Part shown: piece after piece, positions 55,086 through 63,846 of the stretch
Numbering within the stretch: position 1 is the first letter of the stretch
Layout: each line of letters starts with the position of its first letter
NCBI RefSeq assembly: GCF_001447355.1
Contig: NZ_JXBW01000014.1
Location: forward strand, 1 to 64,000
Direction of reading: 5' to 3'
Source of the DNA: Alicyclobacillus tolerans
Lineage (GTDB): Bacteria; Bacillota; Bacilli; Alicyclobacillales; Alicyclobacillaceae
DNA length: 64,000 bases
The notes under the pieces: model-generated
Told to the model about the DNA's origin: nothing
What the model saw: only the letters and a program-made list of their open reading frames with translations
Databases searched by the model: none
Program-made: the position numbers and the translations under genes

Positions 55086-55814
55086 ATGTCGGAACTTCAC
55101 CCCCGAAAAGTTGCATCTCACGTGATCACAAGCCGCGCTCTTGGCGGGGAGGAGCGGGCCCTTAAGGTTTTTGTGCCGCCGGTTGCCGAGGGACACGGTC
55201 CACTTCCGGTCGTATATTGCCACGACGGGATTGAGTTTTTTACGCATGGCAGAACGGCGACCATTGCCCACGAATTGATGTCGGAAGGGCAACTGCCTCC
55301 GTTTTACATCGTCGGCATCGCCGTCAATTTGGACAAGCGGCGCGACGACTATGCCATGGATGGCGCACGCCATCGCCAGTATCTGCAGTTTGTAGCCGAG
55401 GAATGCATTCCGTACTTAGACGCGATGTATCCAATGGACGATCGCGCTCGCTATATGGCAGGGATTTCGCTGGGGGCGGTCGCGACACTCAGTTTCGTAT
55501 TGACGTATCCGCAGTGGTTTCATCGGACGATTTTGTTCTCTGGCGCATATTTTCCGGAGTATCAAAGGCGGATTGAACAAGAGCCGGATTTGTCGCGGTT
55601 GGCTGCGTATATGTTCATTGGAGACGAGGAAGCTCAGGCGCAGACGCCGTCGGGCGTTTACGACTTTTTGTCGTACAACCAGTCCATGCGAGACCTTTTG
55701 ATCGATCGCGGTGCCGATATTACCTATCGCGTCGGCCCCGGCAATCACATCTGGGGCGTGTGGCAAAAGCAAATCCCGGACGCGCTCATCTGGCTTGCGA
55801 ACCGGGATCGATAA
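55086..55814 (+). CDS. Esterase (alpha/beta-hydrolase, Esterase D family)
   Basis: The 242-residue product has the serine nucleophile S128 in GISLGA (126-131), a likely acid in MFIGDEEAQAQ, and the catalytic His in GNHIWGVW. An oxyanion-side motif YCHDGIEFF precedes them. The layout fits the Esterase D-like (YbbA/Fes-type) hydrolases, some of which act on siderophore esters; no siderophore genes are adjacent. ATG 55086 has GAGGAGG (55069-55075). It is divergent from pdhA. Confidence 0.84.
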   Translation: MSELHPRKVASHVITSRALGGEERALKVFVPPVAEGHGPLPVVYCHDGIEFFTHGRTATIAHELMSEGQLPPFYIVGIAVNLDKRRDDYAMDGARHRQYLQFVAEECIPYLDAMYPMDDRARYMAGISLGAVATLSFVLTYPQWFHRTILFSGAYFPEYQRRIEQEPDLSRLAAYMFIGDEEAQAQTPSGVYDFLSYNQSMRDLLIDRGADITYRVGPGNHIWGVWQKQIPDALIWLANRDR

Positions 55815-55821
55815 TCATTAT

Positions 55822-55992
55822 TTATTGGTGTTTTCTTTTCTCTTGTTCTCGCCAATTCCCGTCCATCGCCTTGACCGTGCTGTCCGTCGGTTCATGGTAA
55901 CGTTTGTCCTTTTGTACCGAGTCGGAACCGGTTAAGGCGATGGTCATATCCTGGATTTTGTTCCGTCCTTCTGGGGGTTTGCCGTAAGCCAT
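55822..55992 (-). CDS. Small hydrophilic protein of unknown function
   Basis: The 56-residue product (MAYGKPPEGRNKIQDM...) is highly charged and polar with no hydrophobic segment, ending WREQEKRKHQ. ATG 55992 is favoured because AAGGGAG is placed about ten bases upstream; ATG 56013 is possible. It converges with the esterase gene only eight bases away. Its composition resembles small acid/hydrophilic spore or stress peptides, but no family is recognised. Confidence 0.5.
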   Translation of the reverse strand: MAYGKPPEGRNKIQDMTIALTGSDSVQKDKRYHEPTDSTVKAMDGNWREQEKRKHQ

Positions 55993-56148
55993 TTTTGATT
56001 CATCTCCCTTCATGATGTTTGACAGTTTGTCCTGTTTGAGTTAGGTCATGCTTGCAATCCAAGTTTTTTGTTTTGGATGTAGAACACGACATGAATTGTT
56101 TTAATGAAGCCTGGGCTGAGTCGTAAACGCGGGAGATGTAATAAGAGA
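55993..56148. other. Non-coding stretch before the structured leader
   Basis: AT-rich, no convincing gene; several short ORFs here lack ribosome sites. It separates the minus-strand small gene from the plus-strand leader. Confidence 0.4.
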
Positions 56149-56157
56149 TATGATATA
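56149..56157 (+). promoter_or_regulatory. Extended -10 promoter of the structured leader
   Basis: TGATATAAT in this AT-rich region is a TGn extension with a perfect TATAAT; start coordinate good to a few bases. No good -35. It would direct a leader RNA of roughly 160 bases before the terminator at 56279. Confidence 0.45.
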
Positions 56158-56159
56158 AT

Positions 56160-56325
56160 GACGACGTCGAAACGTACGCTGTACTTGAATCTTCATAGGG
56201 CACCAGTTTCGACAAATTATCAGATGTTGTATCATGTTGTGGATTGGTTAAAAAATACATTTGTGTTTTTTACTACTCCACCGAGATTTACGTCCGTATA
56301 TGGATGTAAATTCTCGGTGTTTTTT
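56160..56325 (+). promoter_or_regulatory. Structured leader with terminator before a TRIC-like gene
   Basis: GTCGAAAC (56166-56173) and GTTTCGAC (56206-56213) are a perfect 8-bp inverted pair. About 65 bases later a strong terminator follows: CACCGAGA / TCTCGGTG outer stem (56279-56286 and 56112-type arm at 56312-56319) with an inner partly paired stem and a T run at 56320-56325. The arrangement promoter, helix, terminator, then gene at 56416 is that of an attenuator or riboswitch. I could not match it to a known class; glycine, fluoride and others were considered by eye. Confidence 0.5.
56279..56325 (+). terminator. Rho-independent terminator in the leader
   Basis: Stem CACCGAGA-TTTAC-TCC against GGA-GTAAA-TCTCGGTG with small mismatches, followed by TTTTTT. 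It lies 90 bases before ATG 56416. It either ends an upstream transcript or acts as the switch terminator of the leader. Confidence 0.85.
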
Positions 56326-56415
56326 GCGTTCATAAAAGAAAATGCACTCAGTAGTCATCGGAAGCGCAGTGGCCAGCTTAAAACTGTCAGGATGAGGGGA
56401 GGAAAAAATGGGAAT

Positions 56416-57036
56416 ATGGAGTGGATAATGATACATTTCTTGGGTGTGTTTTTCTATGCAGCGAGTGGTGCGTTTGCAGCCTTTACTGCCCGATACAAAC
56501 TCGTAGGTGTGCTCACTCTAGGATTAACTAATGCATTTGGCGGTGGAGTAGTCCGGAACCTTGTCTTTGGAGTGCCAGTTACAAATGTAACTAGCACAGA
56601 AACCTTATGCATTATTTTGTCTACTCTTGTTTTCCTTTTTGTGGTATCACGTTATTTTGTCCATCACTGGAGGCGTTGGGGATTATGGTTCGACTCGGTG
56701 GGGCTTGTCTCCTATGCGCTTCAGGGCGCCATATATGCGAAGTCCCACAGTGGATCGTTCGGAATGATTATTATATCTGCACTCTTGACGAGCACTGGTG
56801 GGGGAATCATACGTGACTTATTGGCAAGACGTCGTCCCTCAGTTTTCCAGCACGAGGTGCATGCTTTGCTGGCAGTGGGTTTGGGAGCGGCAGTATACTT
56901 TGCAGGAAATATGTGTATCAAGGGTATCGCGTTGCCCCTCCTGATCGTGTTTGCAGTGGGAATACGCATGTATACTATGCACCTAGCCAAAACAAACAAC
57001 GGAAAGCTGAAAATTGGACTTCATCGACCGTCTTAA
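56416..57036 (+). CDS. TRIC-type / UPF0126 (YvgT-like) membrane channel protein
   Basis: The 206-residue product is a seven-helix protein with internal twofold repeats, each carrying the signature glycine-rich motif: GGGVVRN (42-48) and GGGIIRD (128-134). Prokaryotic TRIC proteins are trimeric cation channels; the Pfam family is also called glycine transporter. ATG 56416 opens the family-like start (MEWIMIHFLGVFFYAASGAF); its ribosome site GGGGAGG is rather far. The gene and its surroundings are more AT-rich than most of the window, hinting at transfer. A second member begins at 63847. Confidence 0.86.
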   Translation: MEWIMIHFLGVFFYAASGAFAAFTARYKLVGVLTLGLTNAFGGGVVRNLVFGVPVTNVTSTETLCIILSTLVFLFVVSRYFVHHWRRWGLWFDSVGLVSYALQGAIYAKSHSGSFGMIIISALLTSTGGGIIRDLLARRRPSVFQHEVHALLAVGLGAAVYFAGNMCIKGIALPLLIVFAVGIRMYTMHLAKTNNGKLKIGLHRPS

Positions 57037-57238
57037 TAGCATTCAGTACATCTCAACGCTTTAGGAAATCTCCCTCCTTAGTGCGTCCTTTGCAAAAGAG
57101 ATGCCAGGACTGGCCCAAAACTGACAGCATGGGCATGTTGGCAAGCCAAAACGGAATAGGATGAACAAAGGCGTCCAGTCTGTTGCAGGTCGCTTCAGGC
57201 GAGAAGACGTGCAACCGATCCTGGAGGAGGATGGGACC

Positions 57239-59137
57239 ATGAGTTTTCTTGACCGACTGAACTCGTATCGCGCGGAGGAAGAAGCTCTGCGTTGGAAAGG
57301 AACGTTTGCTGATTACCTGGAAATCGTTCGCGAGAACCCCGATGTTGTCAAGACGGCCCATGCTCGAATTTATGACATGATTGCCTCTGAGGGTATTGAG
57401 ACGGACGCCGACGGCAACCATCATTACCTATTTTTCGAAAGGGAAATGTATGGACTGTCGGCGACGCTTGAGCGCCTTGTCGAGGAATATTTCCACGCTG
57501 CAGCCCGGCGGACCGATGTCCGGAAACGGATCCTTCTCTTAATGGGCCCCGTAAGCGGCGGCAAGTCGACCATCGTCACGATGCTAAAACGCGGGCTTGA
57601 ACGCTATTCGCGCACACCTTCTGGCGCCGTCTACGCGATTGCCGATTGCCCGATGCACGAGGAACCACTGCACTTGATTCCACAGGAACTGCGCAGTGAG
57701 TTTGAGGCGGAGTATGGCGTTCGCATCGAAGGCAATCTCTGCCCAAGTTGCCGCATGCGGCTCGATGAGGAGTTCGGCGGGCGGATCGAGCAAGTGCCTG
57801 TCGAACGCGTCTTGCTGTCGGAGGAGCGGCGCGTCGGCATCGGCACATTCAGCCCGTCCGATCCGAAGTCGCAAGACATCGCCGACCTCACCGGCAGCAT
57901 CGACTTTTCGACAATCACGGAGTACGGTTCCGAGTCCGATCCGCGGGCGTACCGGTTCGATGGCGAGTTGAACAAGGCCAATCGCGGTCTGATGGAGTTC
58001 CAAGAGATGCTCAAGTGTGACGAGAAATTCCTGTGGCACTTACTTAGCCTTACGCAGGAAGGCAATTTTAAGGCTGGCCGTTTTGCCTTGATTTCGGCCG
58101 ACGAAATGATCGTCGCACATACCAATGAGGCGGAATATCGTGCATTTGTCTCCAACAAAAAGAACGAGGCTTTACAATCGCGCATGATTGTCATGCCTGT
58201 GCCCTATAACCTGCGCGTCGATGACGAAGTCAAAATTTACGAGAAACTGGTTCAGCAGAGTGACTTGAAGCATGTGCATATCGCGCCCCATGCCCTGCGC
58301 ACGGCTGCAATTTTCTCGATTCTTACCCGGCTGAAGGAATCGAAGAAGCAGGGCGTCGATCTATTGAAGAAGCTTTACTTGTACAATGGCCAGACCGTGG
58401 AAGGAATGAAGGAAGCAGACGTCAAGGAACTTCGCACAGAGTTCCCCGACGAAGGTATGTCTGGGCTCGATCCGCGCTACATCATCAACCGTATATCCAC
58501 AGCGCTCATTCGCCGCGATACGCAGTGCATCAATGCGCTCGACGTCTTGCGCGCAATCAAGGACGGCCTGGATCAACATCCGTCGATCTCGGCGGAGGAT
58601 CGCGAACGGCTGCTCAATTTTATCGCCATGGCGCGGCGTGAATACGACGAGATGGCCAAGACGGAAGTGCAAAAGGCGTTCGTCTATTCGTTTGAGGAAT
58701 CGGCAAAGACCCTGCTGGATAACTACCTCGATAACGTCGAGGCATACTGCAACTGGCAAAAACTGAAAGATCCCCTGACAGGCGAGGAGATCGATCCCGA
58801 TGAAAAGTTGATGCGTTCCATTGAGGAGCAGATCGGCATTTCGGAAAACGCGAAACGGGCGTTCCGCGAAGAAATTTTGATTCGCATATCCACGTATGCC
58901 CGCCGCGGCAAGCGGTTTGATTATCATTCGCATGAGCGGTTGCGCGAAGCGATCGAAAAGAAGCTGTTTGCGGACTTGAAAGACGTCGTCAAGATTACGA
59001 CTTCCTCCAAGACGCCGGACGAAGCGCAGCTGAAAAAGATCAACGAGGTAACCGCACGATTGATCGACGAACACGGATATTGCTCGGTTTGCGCAAACGA
59101 GTTGTTGCGGTATACCGGTAGCTTGCTCAATCGCTGA
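57239..59137 (+). CDS. prkA: PrkA/YeaG-type serine kinase (Lon-like ATPase)
   Basis: The 632-residue protein has the P-loop GPVSGGKS (103-110) of an AAA+-type N-terminal domain and the PrkA C-terminal domain. PrkA is a sporulation-associated protein in Bacillus, first described as a serine kinase and later as a Lon-like protease. Its companions yhbH and spoVR follow at once. ATG 57239 is preceded by GGAGGAGG (57222-57229). The spacing and order suggest a three-gene operon. Confidence 0.93.
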   Translation: MSFLDRLNSYRAEEEALRWKGTFADYLEIVRENPDVVKTAHARIYDMIASEGIETDADGNHHYLFFEREMYGLSATLERLVEEYFHAAARRTDVRKRILLLMGPVSGGKSTIVTMLKRGLERYSRTPSGAVYAIADCPMHEEPLHLIPQELRSEFEAEYGVRIEGNLCPSCRMRLDEEFGGRIEQVPVERVLLSEERRVGIGTFSPSDPKSQDIADLTGSIDFSTITEYGSESDPRAYRFDGELNKANRGLMEFQEMLKCDEKFLWHLLSLTQEGNFKAGRFALISADEMIVAHTNEAEYRAFVSNKKNEALQSRMIVMPVPYNLRVDDEVKIYEKLVQQSDLKHVHIAPHALRTAAIFSILTRLKESKKQGVDLLKKLYLYNGQTVEGMKEADVKELRTEFPDEGMSGLDPRYIINRISTALIRRDTQCINALDVLRAIKDGLDQHPSISAEDRERLLNFIAMARREYDEMAKTEVQKAFVYSFEESAKTLLDNYLDNVEAYCNWQKLKDPLTGEEIDPDEKLMRSIEEQIGISENAKRAFREEILIRISTYARRGKRFDYHSHERLREAIEKKLFADLKDVVKITTSSKTPDEAQLKKINEVTARLIDEHGYCSVCANELLRYTGSLLNR

Positions 59138-59158
59138 CAAGGCGGGGGGAGAGGCGGC

Positions 59159-60319
59159 GTGATCGAATTTACCTTGGAGCGTGAAGACTGGTCCTTGCAT
59201 CGCAAGGGCCAGCAAGATCAGGAACGGCATCGAGAAAAGGTGAGAGAGGCGATTCGCGAGAATCTGGCCGATCTCGTCAGCGACGAAAGCCTCATCATGA
59301 GTGACGGCAAGCAGATTGTGAAGGTCCCGATACGTTCGCTGGAGGAATACCGGATTCGTTACAACTTCCAAAAGGGACGCCATGCCGGCACGGGTTCTGG
59401 CAACACACAAGTGGGCGACGTCGTCGCCCGTGGTCGTCCGGATCAGGACGGTGCACCTGGGCCAGGGCAGGGCGAGGGGGCCGGCGAGCAGCCAGGTGTC
59501 GATTACACCGAGGCGGAAGTGACCTTGGACGAAATTCAAGCGGTACTCTTTCGGGAATTGGAGCTTCCTGACCTGGCCGAAAAAGAGGCGGCGGATATGA
59601 CCGTGGAGACGGTCGATTTTCGCGACGTGCGAAAAAAAGGGCTATCCACGAACATTGATAAAAAGCGTACGTTGCTACAAGCCATCCGCCGTGCAGGGCG
59701 TCCGCATGAAAAACGGGTGAGCATCACGCCGGAAGACCTTCGCTATAAGACCTGGGAAGATATCACGAAGCCGGATTCCAACGCGGTCATCCTGGCGATG
59801 ATGGACCTGTCCGGGTCTATGGGGTTGTTTGAAAAATATTGTGCCCGTACATTCTTCTTCTGGATGACGCGCTTCTTACGGACGAAGTACGCGAATGTGC
59901 AAATTCGCTACATCGCGCACCATACGGAGGCGCACGAAGTCGATGAAGAGCATTTCTTCAATAAAGGTGAAAGCGGGGGCACGATATGCTCCTCCGCCTA
60001 TGAATACGCATTGACGATGATCCGAAACGAATATCCACCCGAACGTTATAACATTTACCCGATCCACTTTTCGGACGGTGACAACTTGACTTCCGACAAC
60101 GAAAAATGCGTCAAATTGGTCACAGAGTTGTGTGCCATGTCGCGCATGTTTGGGTATGCGGAGGTGAACCAGTACTCGCGCGCGTCAACACTGATGAGCG
60201 CCTACGGAAAGTTTGAACTTCCGCAATTCCGGAAGTACGTCATTCGTGAAAAATCGGAAGTTTACGGAGCGTTACGCCATTTCTTTTCGCAAAGCAGCGG
60301 CGGGGTGAGAAGCGCATGA
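59159..60319 (+). CDS. yhbH: YhbH/YeaH family VWA-like protein
   Basis: The 386-residue product has the conserved YeaH/YhbH N-terminal part and a von Willebrand-like motif DLSGS (216-220) in [10 protein letters not shown]. The linker at 76-115 is rich in Gly, Pro and Gln. The family works with PrkA (YeaG in Escherichia coli). GTG 59159 follows GGGGGGAGAGGC at usable spacing. The stop overlaps the spoVR start by four bases. Confidence 0.92.
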   Translation: MIEFTLEREDWSLHRKGQQDQERHREKVREAIRENLADLVSDESLIMSDGKQIVKVPIRSLEEYRIRYNFQKGRHAGTGSGNTQVGDVVARGRPDQDGAPGPGQGEGAGEQPGVDYTEAEVTLDEIQAVLFRELELPDLAEKEAADMTVETVDFRDVRKKGLSTNIDKKRTLLQAIRRAGRPHEKRVSITPEDLRYKTWEDITKPDSNAVILAMMDLSGSMGLFEKYCARTFFFWMTRFLRTKYANVQIRYIAHHTEAHEVDEEHFFNKGESGGTICSSAYEYALTMIRNEYPPERYNIYPIHFSDGDNLTSDNEKCVKLVTELCAMSRMFGYAEVNQYSRASTLMSAYGKFELPQFRKYVIREKSEVYGALRHFFSQSSGGVRSA

Positions 60320-61764
60320 CCAACGAAGAAATGGCACAACTTGGCGCCAGTATCGAACAGATGACGGACATCGCCAAATCGTTCGGGCTCGATTTTTACC
60401 CCATGCGATATGAGGTATGTCCGGCGGATATTATCTATACCTTTGGTGCGTATGGCATGCCGACGCGGTTCCACCACTGGTCGTTTGGTAAACAATTCCA
60501 CAGGATGAAACTCGATTATGATCTCGGTATGAGTCGGATTTATGAACTCGTCATCAATTCCAATCCTTGTTACGCATTCTTGCTCGATGGCAACACACTT
60601 CTCCAGAACAAGACTGTTTGTGCGCACGTGTTAGGGCACTGTGACTTCTTTAAGAACAACGCAACATTTCGCTATACTTCCCGCGATATGGTGGAACGCA
60701 TGGCCGCCAGTGCGGAACGCATTTACCATTATGAACTACAGTACGGACGGGGCCGGGTTGAGCAGTTGCTTGACGCAGGCCTTGCGCTCTCTGAACACAT
60801 CGACGCTTCGACGGATGGACGCAATGCGCGTAAAGTCGTGAAACAGCAACAGTTCCTGCAGCGTCGCGGCGATAATCAGGTGGTTTTTAAATCGAATCCA
60901 CATGCGCGTACACCATACGATGATCTCTGGGAGTTGGATGGCAAGCCACCTGCAGACGATGGAAAAAAACCGATTGTCAAACCGAGAGCAGCGCAGAAGG
61001 ACGTCATGTTGTTTATCATTGAGAACAGTCCGGCACTGGAGGAGTGGGAGCGCGACATTCTCTCCATTTTGCGCGAAGAAATGCTTTATTTCTGGCCTCA
61101 ACTCGAGACGAAAATCATGAACGAAGGCTGGGCCACATATTGGCATTTGCGAATCATGCGCGAGATGGACTTGACGGACGATGAGGCCATCGAGTTTGCC
61201 AAAATGCATTCCGGCGTTGTGTTGCCATCGCGGATGAGTATCAATCCTTACCACATCGGACTGGCGATTTGGGAAGATATTGAACGGAGATGGAATGAAC
61301 CAACCGTTGACGAGATCGACAAGTTTGGGCGTCAACCAGGGCAGGGTCGCGAAAAGATTTTCGAAGTGCGCGAGATGGAGAACGACGTTTCGTTCCTGCG
61401 CAATTATCTCACAAAAGATCTGATTGAGAAGTTGGATCTATATCTATACCAGAAGGTTGGTAACGATTGGCGCGTCGTGGAGACAGACTGGGAAAAGGTT
61501 CGTGACACCATCGTCGCCTCCCGCGTCAATGGTGGAATTCCCGTACTGTACGTCGAAGATGGAGACTATAATCGGAATGGCGAGTTGTACATCAAACACG
61601 AGTACGAGGGTGTGGAGTTAGACCTGCGGCATCTGGAGCGCACATTGCCGTACCTACATCGAGTCTGGGGCAGGCAAGTGCATTTGCAAACCGTTGTCGA
61701 AGGCCGGGATGTGATCTTTTCCTATGACGGAAAGAAGACACAGCGGCGGTTTGTCAAGGAGTAA
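60316..61764 (+). CDS. spoVR: Stage V sporulation protein R (SpoVR)
   Basis: The 482-residue product has the SpoVR signature, including [20 protein letters not shown], noted as [13 protein letters not shown], and [17 protein letters not shown]. SpoVR is needed for spore cortex formation in Bacillus and is widely linked with PrkA-YhbH. ATG 60316 overlaps yhbH (ATGA). It closes the operon before a terminator at 61817. Confidence 0.93.
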   Translation: MTNEEMAQLGASIEQMTDIAKSFGLDFYPMRYEVCPADIIYTFGAYGMPTRFHHWSFGKQFHRMKLDYDLGMSRIYELVINSNPCYAFLLDGNTLLQNKTVCAHVLGHCDFFKNNATFRYTSRDMVERMAASAERIYHYELQYGRGRVEQLLDAGLALSEHIDASTDGRNARKVVKQQQFLQRRGDNQVVFKSNPHARTPYDDLWELDGKPPADDGKKPIVKPRAAQKDVMLFIIENSPALEEWERDILSILREEMLYFWPQLETKIMNEGWATYWHLRIMREMDLTDDEAIEFAKMHSGVVLPSRMSINPYHIGLAIWEDIERRWNEPTVDEIDKFGRQPGQGREKIFEVREMENDVSFLRNYLTKDLIEKLDLYLYQKVGNDWRVVETDWEKVRDTIVASRVNGGIPVLYVEDGDYNRNGELYIKHEYEGVELDLRHLERTLPYLHRVWGRQVHLQTVVEGRDVIFSYDGKKTQRRFVKE

Positions 61765-61816
61765 AGTGGTTTGGCGAGATCAGGACTGGTGCGTGGCGAA
61801 TTGGAGCGGGTGGGTG

Positions 61817-61840
61817 AAGGTCGTCCAGGGACGGCCTTTT
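61817..61840 (+). terminator. Terminator after spoVR
   Basis: AAGGTCGTC and GACGGCCTT form a nine-pair stem (one G-T) around CAGG, with TTTT at the end (61837-61840). It lies 52 bases after the stop. Confidence 0.75.
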
Positions 61841-61892
61841 ACCATGTATGGGCGCGTGCAGGCGAACGACGGGAGGGTGCCGGACATTGCAA

Positions 61893-62441
61893 CTATCTCT
61901 CCGGCACAATCGGCAATTCACCATTTGCGAGAAGCTGGATTCCCGCCTGTGTCAGTTGGTGGACGGCTGCATGCAACTGCTCGTCTTCCTGGTATTCCAC
62001 GCGGTGATAGTGATAACCACCTGTCAATGTCGACAGTAAAGGCGCTTGTTCTGTGCGAATTCTTTGCATAAATAAGTCGACGTCGCGGCGTGAAGATAAC
62101 AACAGGTTGCCCACCAATTCCCCGTAGACTGGGTGCTCTACACGCACATCGAGCACACGCAGGCCGCAGTCAACCAGAATGCACAGTTCCGCTTCGGTTT
62201 GCTCCGGCGTATGCGAGACAGCCAAAACGGTTTGTTTGTTGGCTGGCAGTACAGACTCGATAAGGTATCCTTTTGGGGTTGCAAAGATTCGTTGCCCAGC
62301 GGCGCGCAAAAGCGCAATGTCGTGCACAATGACCTGGCGCGTTACGCCTAGTTCGTCGGCGAGCGCCTGGCCTGGGATGGGCGCCGTCGCATTGACCAAC
62401 AGTTCGAGTAAAGCAGCTTGCCGATTCGTTAGTGGGGGCAC
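61893..62441 (-). CDS. niaR: NiaR-family transcription repressor of NAD synthesis (YrxA)
   Basis: The 182-residue product has an N-terminal HTH_11 helix-turn-helix (LADELGVTRQVIVHDIALLR) and a C-terminal 3H domain with conserved His in VEHPVYGELVG and TGGYHYHRV, the metal and nicotinate-sensing site of NiaR. In Bacillus subtilis NiaR represses nadABC and niacin uptake genes in response to nicotinic acid. GTG 62441 has AGGGTG about six bases upstream; GTG 62450 is an alternative. None of its usual targets is in the window. Confidence 0.88.
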   Translation of the reverse strand: MPPLTNRQAALLELLVNATAPIPGQALADELGVTRQVIVHDIALLRAAGQRIFATPKGYLIESVLPANKQTVLAVSHTPEQTEAELCILVDCGLRVLDVRVEHPVYGELVGNLLLSSRRDVDLFMQRIRTEQAPLLSTLTGGYHYHRVEYQEDEQLHAAVHQLTQAGIQLLANGELPIVPER

Positions 62442-62692
62442 GTTGTTCACCCTTTGTGAGATTCGTTGTTTCCATTACAGATTGTACTCAATGTGCCCGC
62501 CGCTTGCACCTTGATCCACGAAGGGCAAATCATGGCGCTTTACCCTGTATTGCAATCGTCATTTACCGCATTTGCCGCTGTTCATAAAATCGTCAAATGT
62601 GTGAGGGCTTTCTTCTGAGGCGTTTTTGAGTTAGGAGGTTCAGCATACCCATTGGCGCGCGATCGCGCTGATTTTACAAGGGAGATGGGTGT

Positions 62693-63274
62693 ATGAACCG
62701 CAAGCAACAGATTAGCATGTTTGGAATTACAGCAGTGGCCATTCTGGCCTTGGCTGGGTGTGGTACATCTGCCAATAGCACGAGTGGTAACAGCACAAGT
62801 GGCGGTGCGGCAAGTACAACCGTTTCTTCGGCAAAACACACGACGTCGGGGGACAAGGCTACCAGCGCAAAGAAATCTGTGGCAGCTAAAAGTACAACCA
62901 AGAAAGCCACGACCAAAGGTACCGCAGCGACCTCGAACCAATCGAAGTCAGATAGTGTCCATGCGGCGAACACCATCACAGTGACCTCGCCAAAAGCGGA
63001 ACAAATGGTCGCGCCAGGGCAGACGTTAACCGTTACAGGCACAGTTGCCAATGGTTTTGCGCAGAAGGACGTACAGGTAACACTCTTCGATGGCACCGCG
63101 CACGGTTCCAAGACGCTGGTGACGAGAATTTTCCAAGCTGGCAAAAACGATACATGGAGCGGGACGATTGCCGTTCCCAAGAGTTTGCCGAAGTCCAGCA
63201 CAGAGCTTGCTCTGGACGCTGAGGTGTTGGTCAAAGACGGACCACATGTACAAACCGTACTTAAGGTAAAGTAA
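62693..63274 (+). CDS. Lipoprotein with Ig-like (Gmad2-type) domain
   Basis: The 193-residue product has a lipoprotein signal with lipobox LALAGC (Cys23), then a low-complexity Ser/Thr/Lys/Ala linker (about 24-95), and a C-terminal beta-sandwich-like domain (VAPGQTLTVTGTVANGFAQ, and NDTWSGTIAVP). The domain resembles the Gmad2 Ig-like domain found in surface and germination-related proteins of Bacilli; the match is tentative. ATG 62693 follows AGGGAGATGGGTGT. It is divergent from niaR and presumably sits on the outer side of the membrane. Confidence 0.7.
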   Translation: MNRKQQISMFGITAVAILALAGCGTSANSTSGNSTSGGAASTTVSSAKHTTSGDKATSAKKSVAAKSTTKKATTKGTAATSNQSKSDSVHAANTITVTSPKAEQMVAPGQTLTVTGTVANGFAQKDVQVTLFDGTAHGSKTLVTRIFQAGKNDTWSGTIAVPKSLPKSSTELALDAEVLVKDGPHVQTVLKVK

Positions 63275-63281
63275 AGCATGC

Positions 63282-63324
63282 TATACAATGAACGCGCCGG
63301 ACATTCCGACGCGTTCATTGTATA
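63282..63324. repeat. Large hairpin after the lipoprotein gene
   Basis: Perfect 15-bp stem TATACAATGAACGCG (63282-63296) and its complement (63310-63324), with an inner CGG/CCG. No T run follows the stem on either strand, so it is not a classic terminator. Confidence 0.6.
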
Positions 63325-63363
63325 TTGGGAGTATGGGGTCACCTCTAGTGCGGTGGTGAGGGT

Positions 63364-63777
63364 ATGGCGGAGGATGACAAAATCATTGTTTTGTTTGACG
63401 GTGTTTGTCCACTGTGTAACGGAATCGTGGATTGGCTTTTGCGGCGTGATCGTAAAGATATCTTGCGATTTGCTTCATTGCAGTCGCCATTTGCCGAAAA
63501 GTTGCTGGAACAACACGGAATGAGCAGACGATGCCGGAACTCGGTGTTTGTCTTCTTTCGTGGTAAGCTTTATGAACGATCCTCCGCTGTTGTGCAAATC
63601 TGCACGGAACTTCCCTGGCCTTGGTCGTGGTTGAGCTATTTTCGATGGATTCCACAGCAGACACGCGATACAATCTACGACTGGGTTGCTAGGCACCGTT
63701 ATGCTTGGTTCGGCCAGCGTAACGCCTGTCGGATTCCGGCACCCAACGAACGGAAGAAGTTTCTCGACGATTGGTGA
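63364..63777 (+). CDS. DCC-family (DUF393) thiol-disulfide oxidoreductase-like protein
   Basis: The 137-residue product begins with FDGVCPLCNG, the DxxCxxC signature (Asp12, Cys15, Cys18) of the DUF393 or DCC family, proposed to act in thiol-disulfide exchange. Two aromatic-rich helices follow (PWPWSWLSYFRWIP). ATG 63364 is preceded by GTGAGGGT. The partner redox proteins are not evident nearby. Confidence 0.83.
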   Translation: MAEDDKIIVLFDGVCPLCNGIVDWLLRRDRKDILRFASLQSPFAEKLLEQHGMSRRCRNSVFVFFRGKLYERSSAVVQICTELPWPWSWLSYFRWIPQQTRDTIYDWVARHRYAWFGQRNACRIPAPNERKKFLDDW

Positions 63778-63846
63778 TGCGGCGGTCGTTGCGGTCGAAC
63801 GTAGGCGCATCATTGTCGCTGCTTGTACGGCAGGAGGTGATTCGCA

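Noticed and set aside
56000-56260. 86-codon minus-strand ORF
   Set aside because: It would run through the structured leader, lacks a ribosome site, and has no recognisable features.
56100-56280. Glycine riboswitch before the TRIC-like gene
   Set aside because: The conserved glycine aptamer blocks could not be found by eye, despite the gene family's known link to such switches elsewhere.
58361-59539. 392-codon minus-strand ORF across prkA and yhbH
   Set aside because: It crosses the boundary between two well-supported genes on the other strand and has no family signal.
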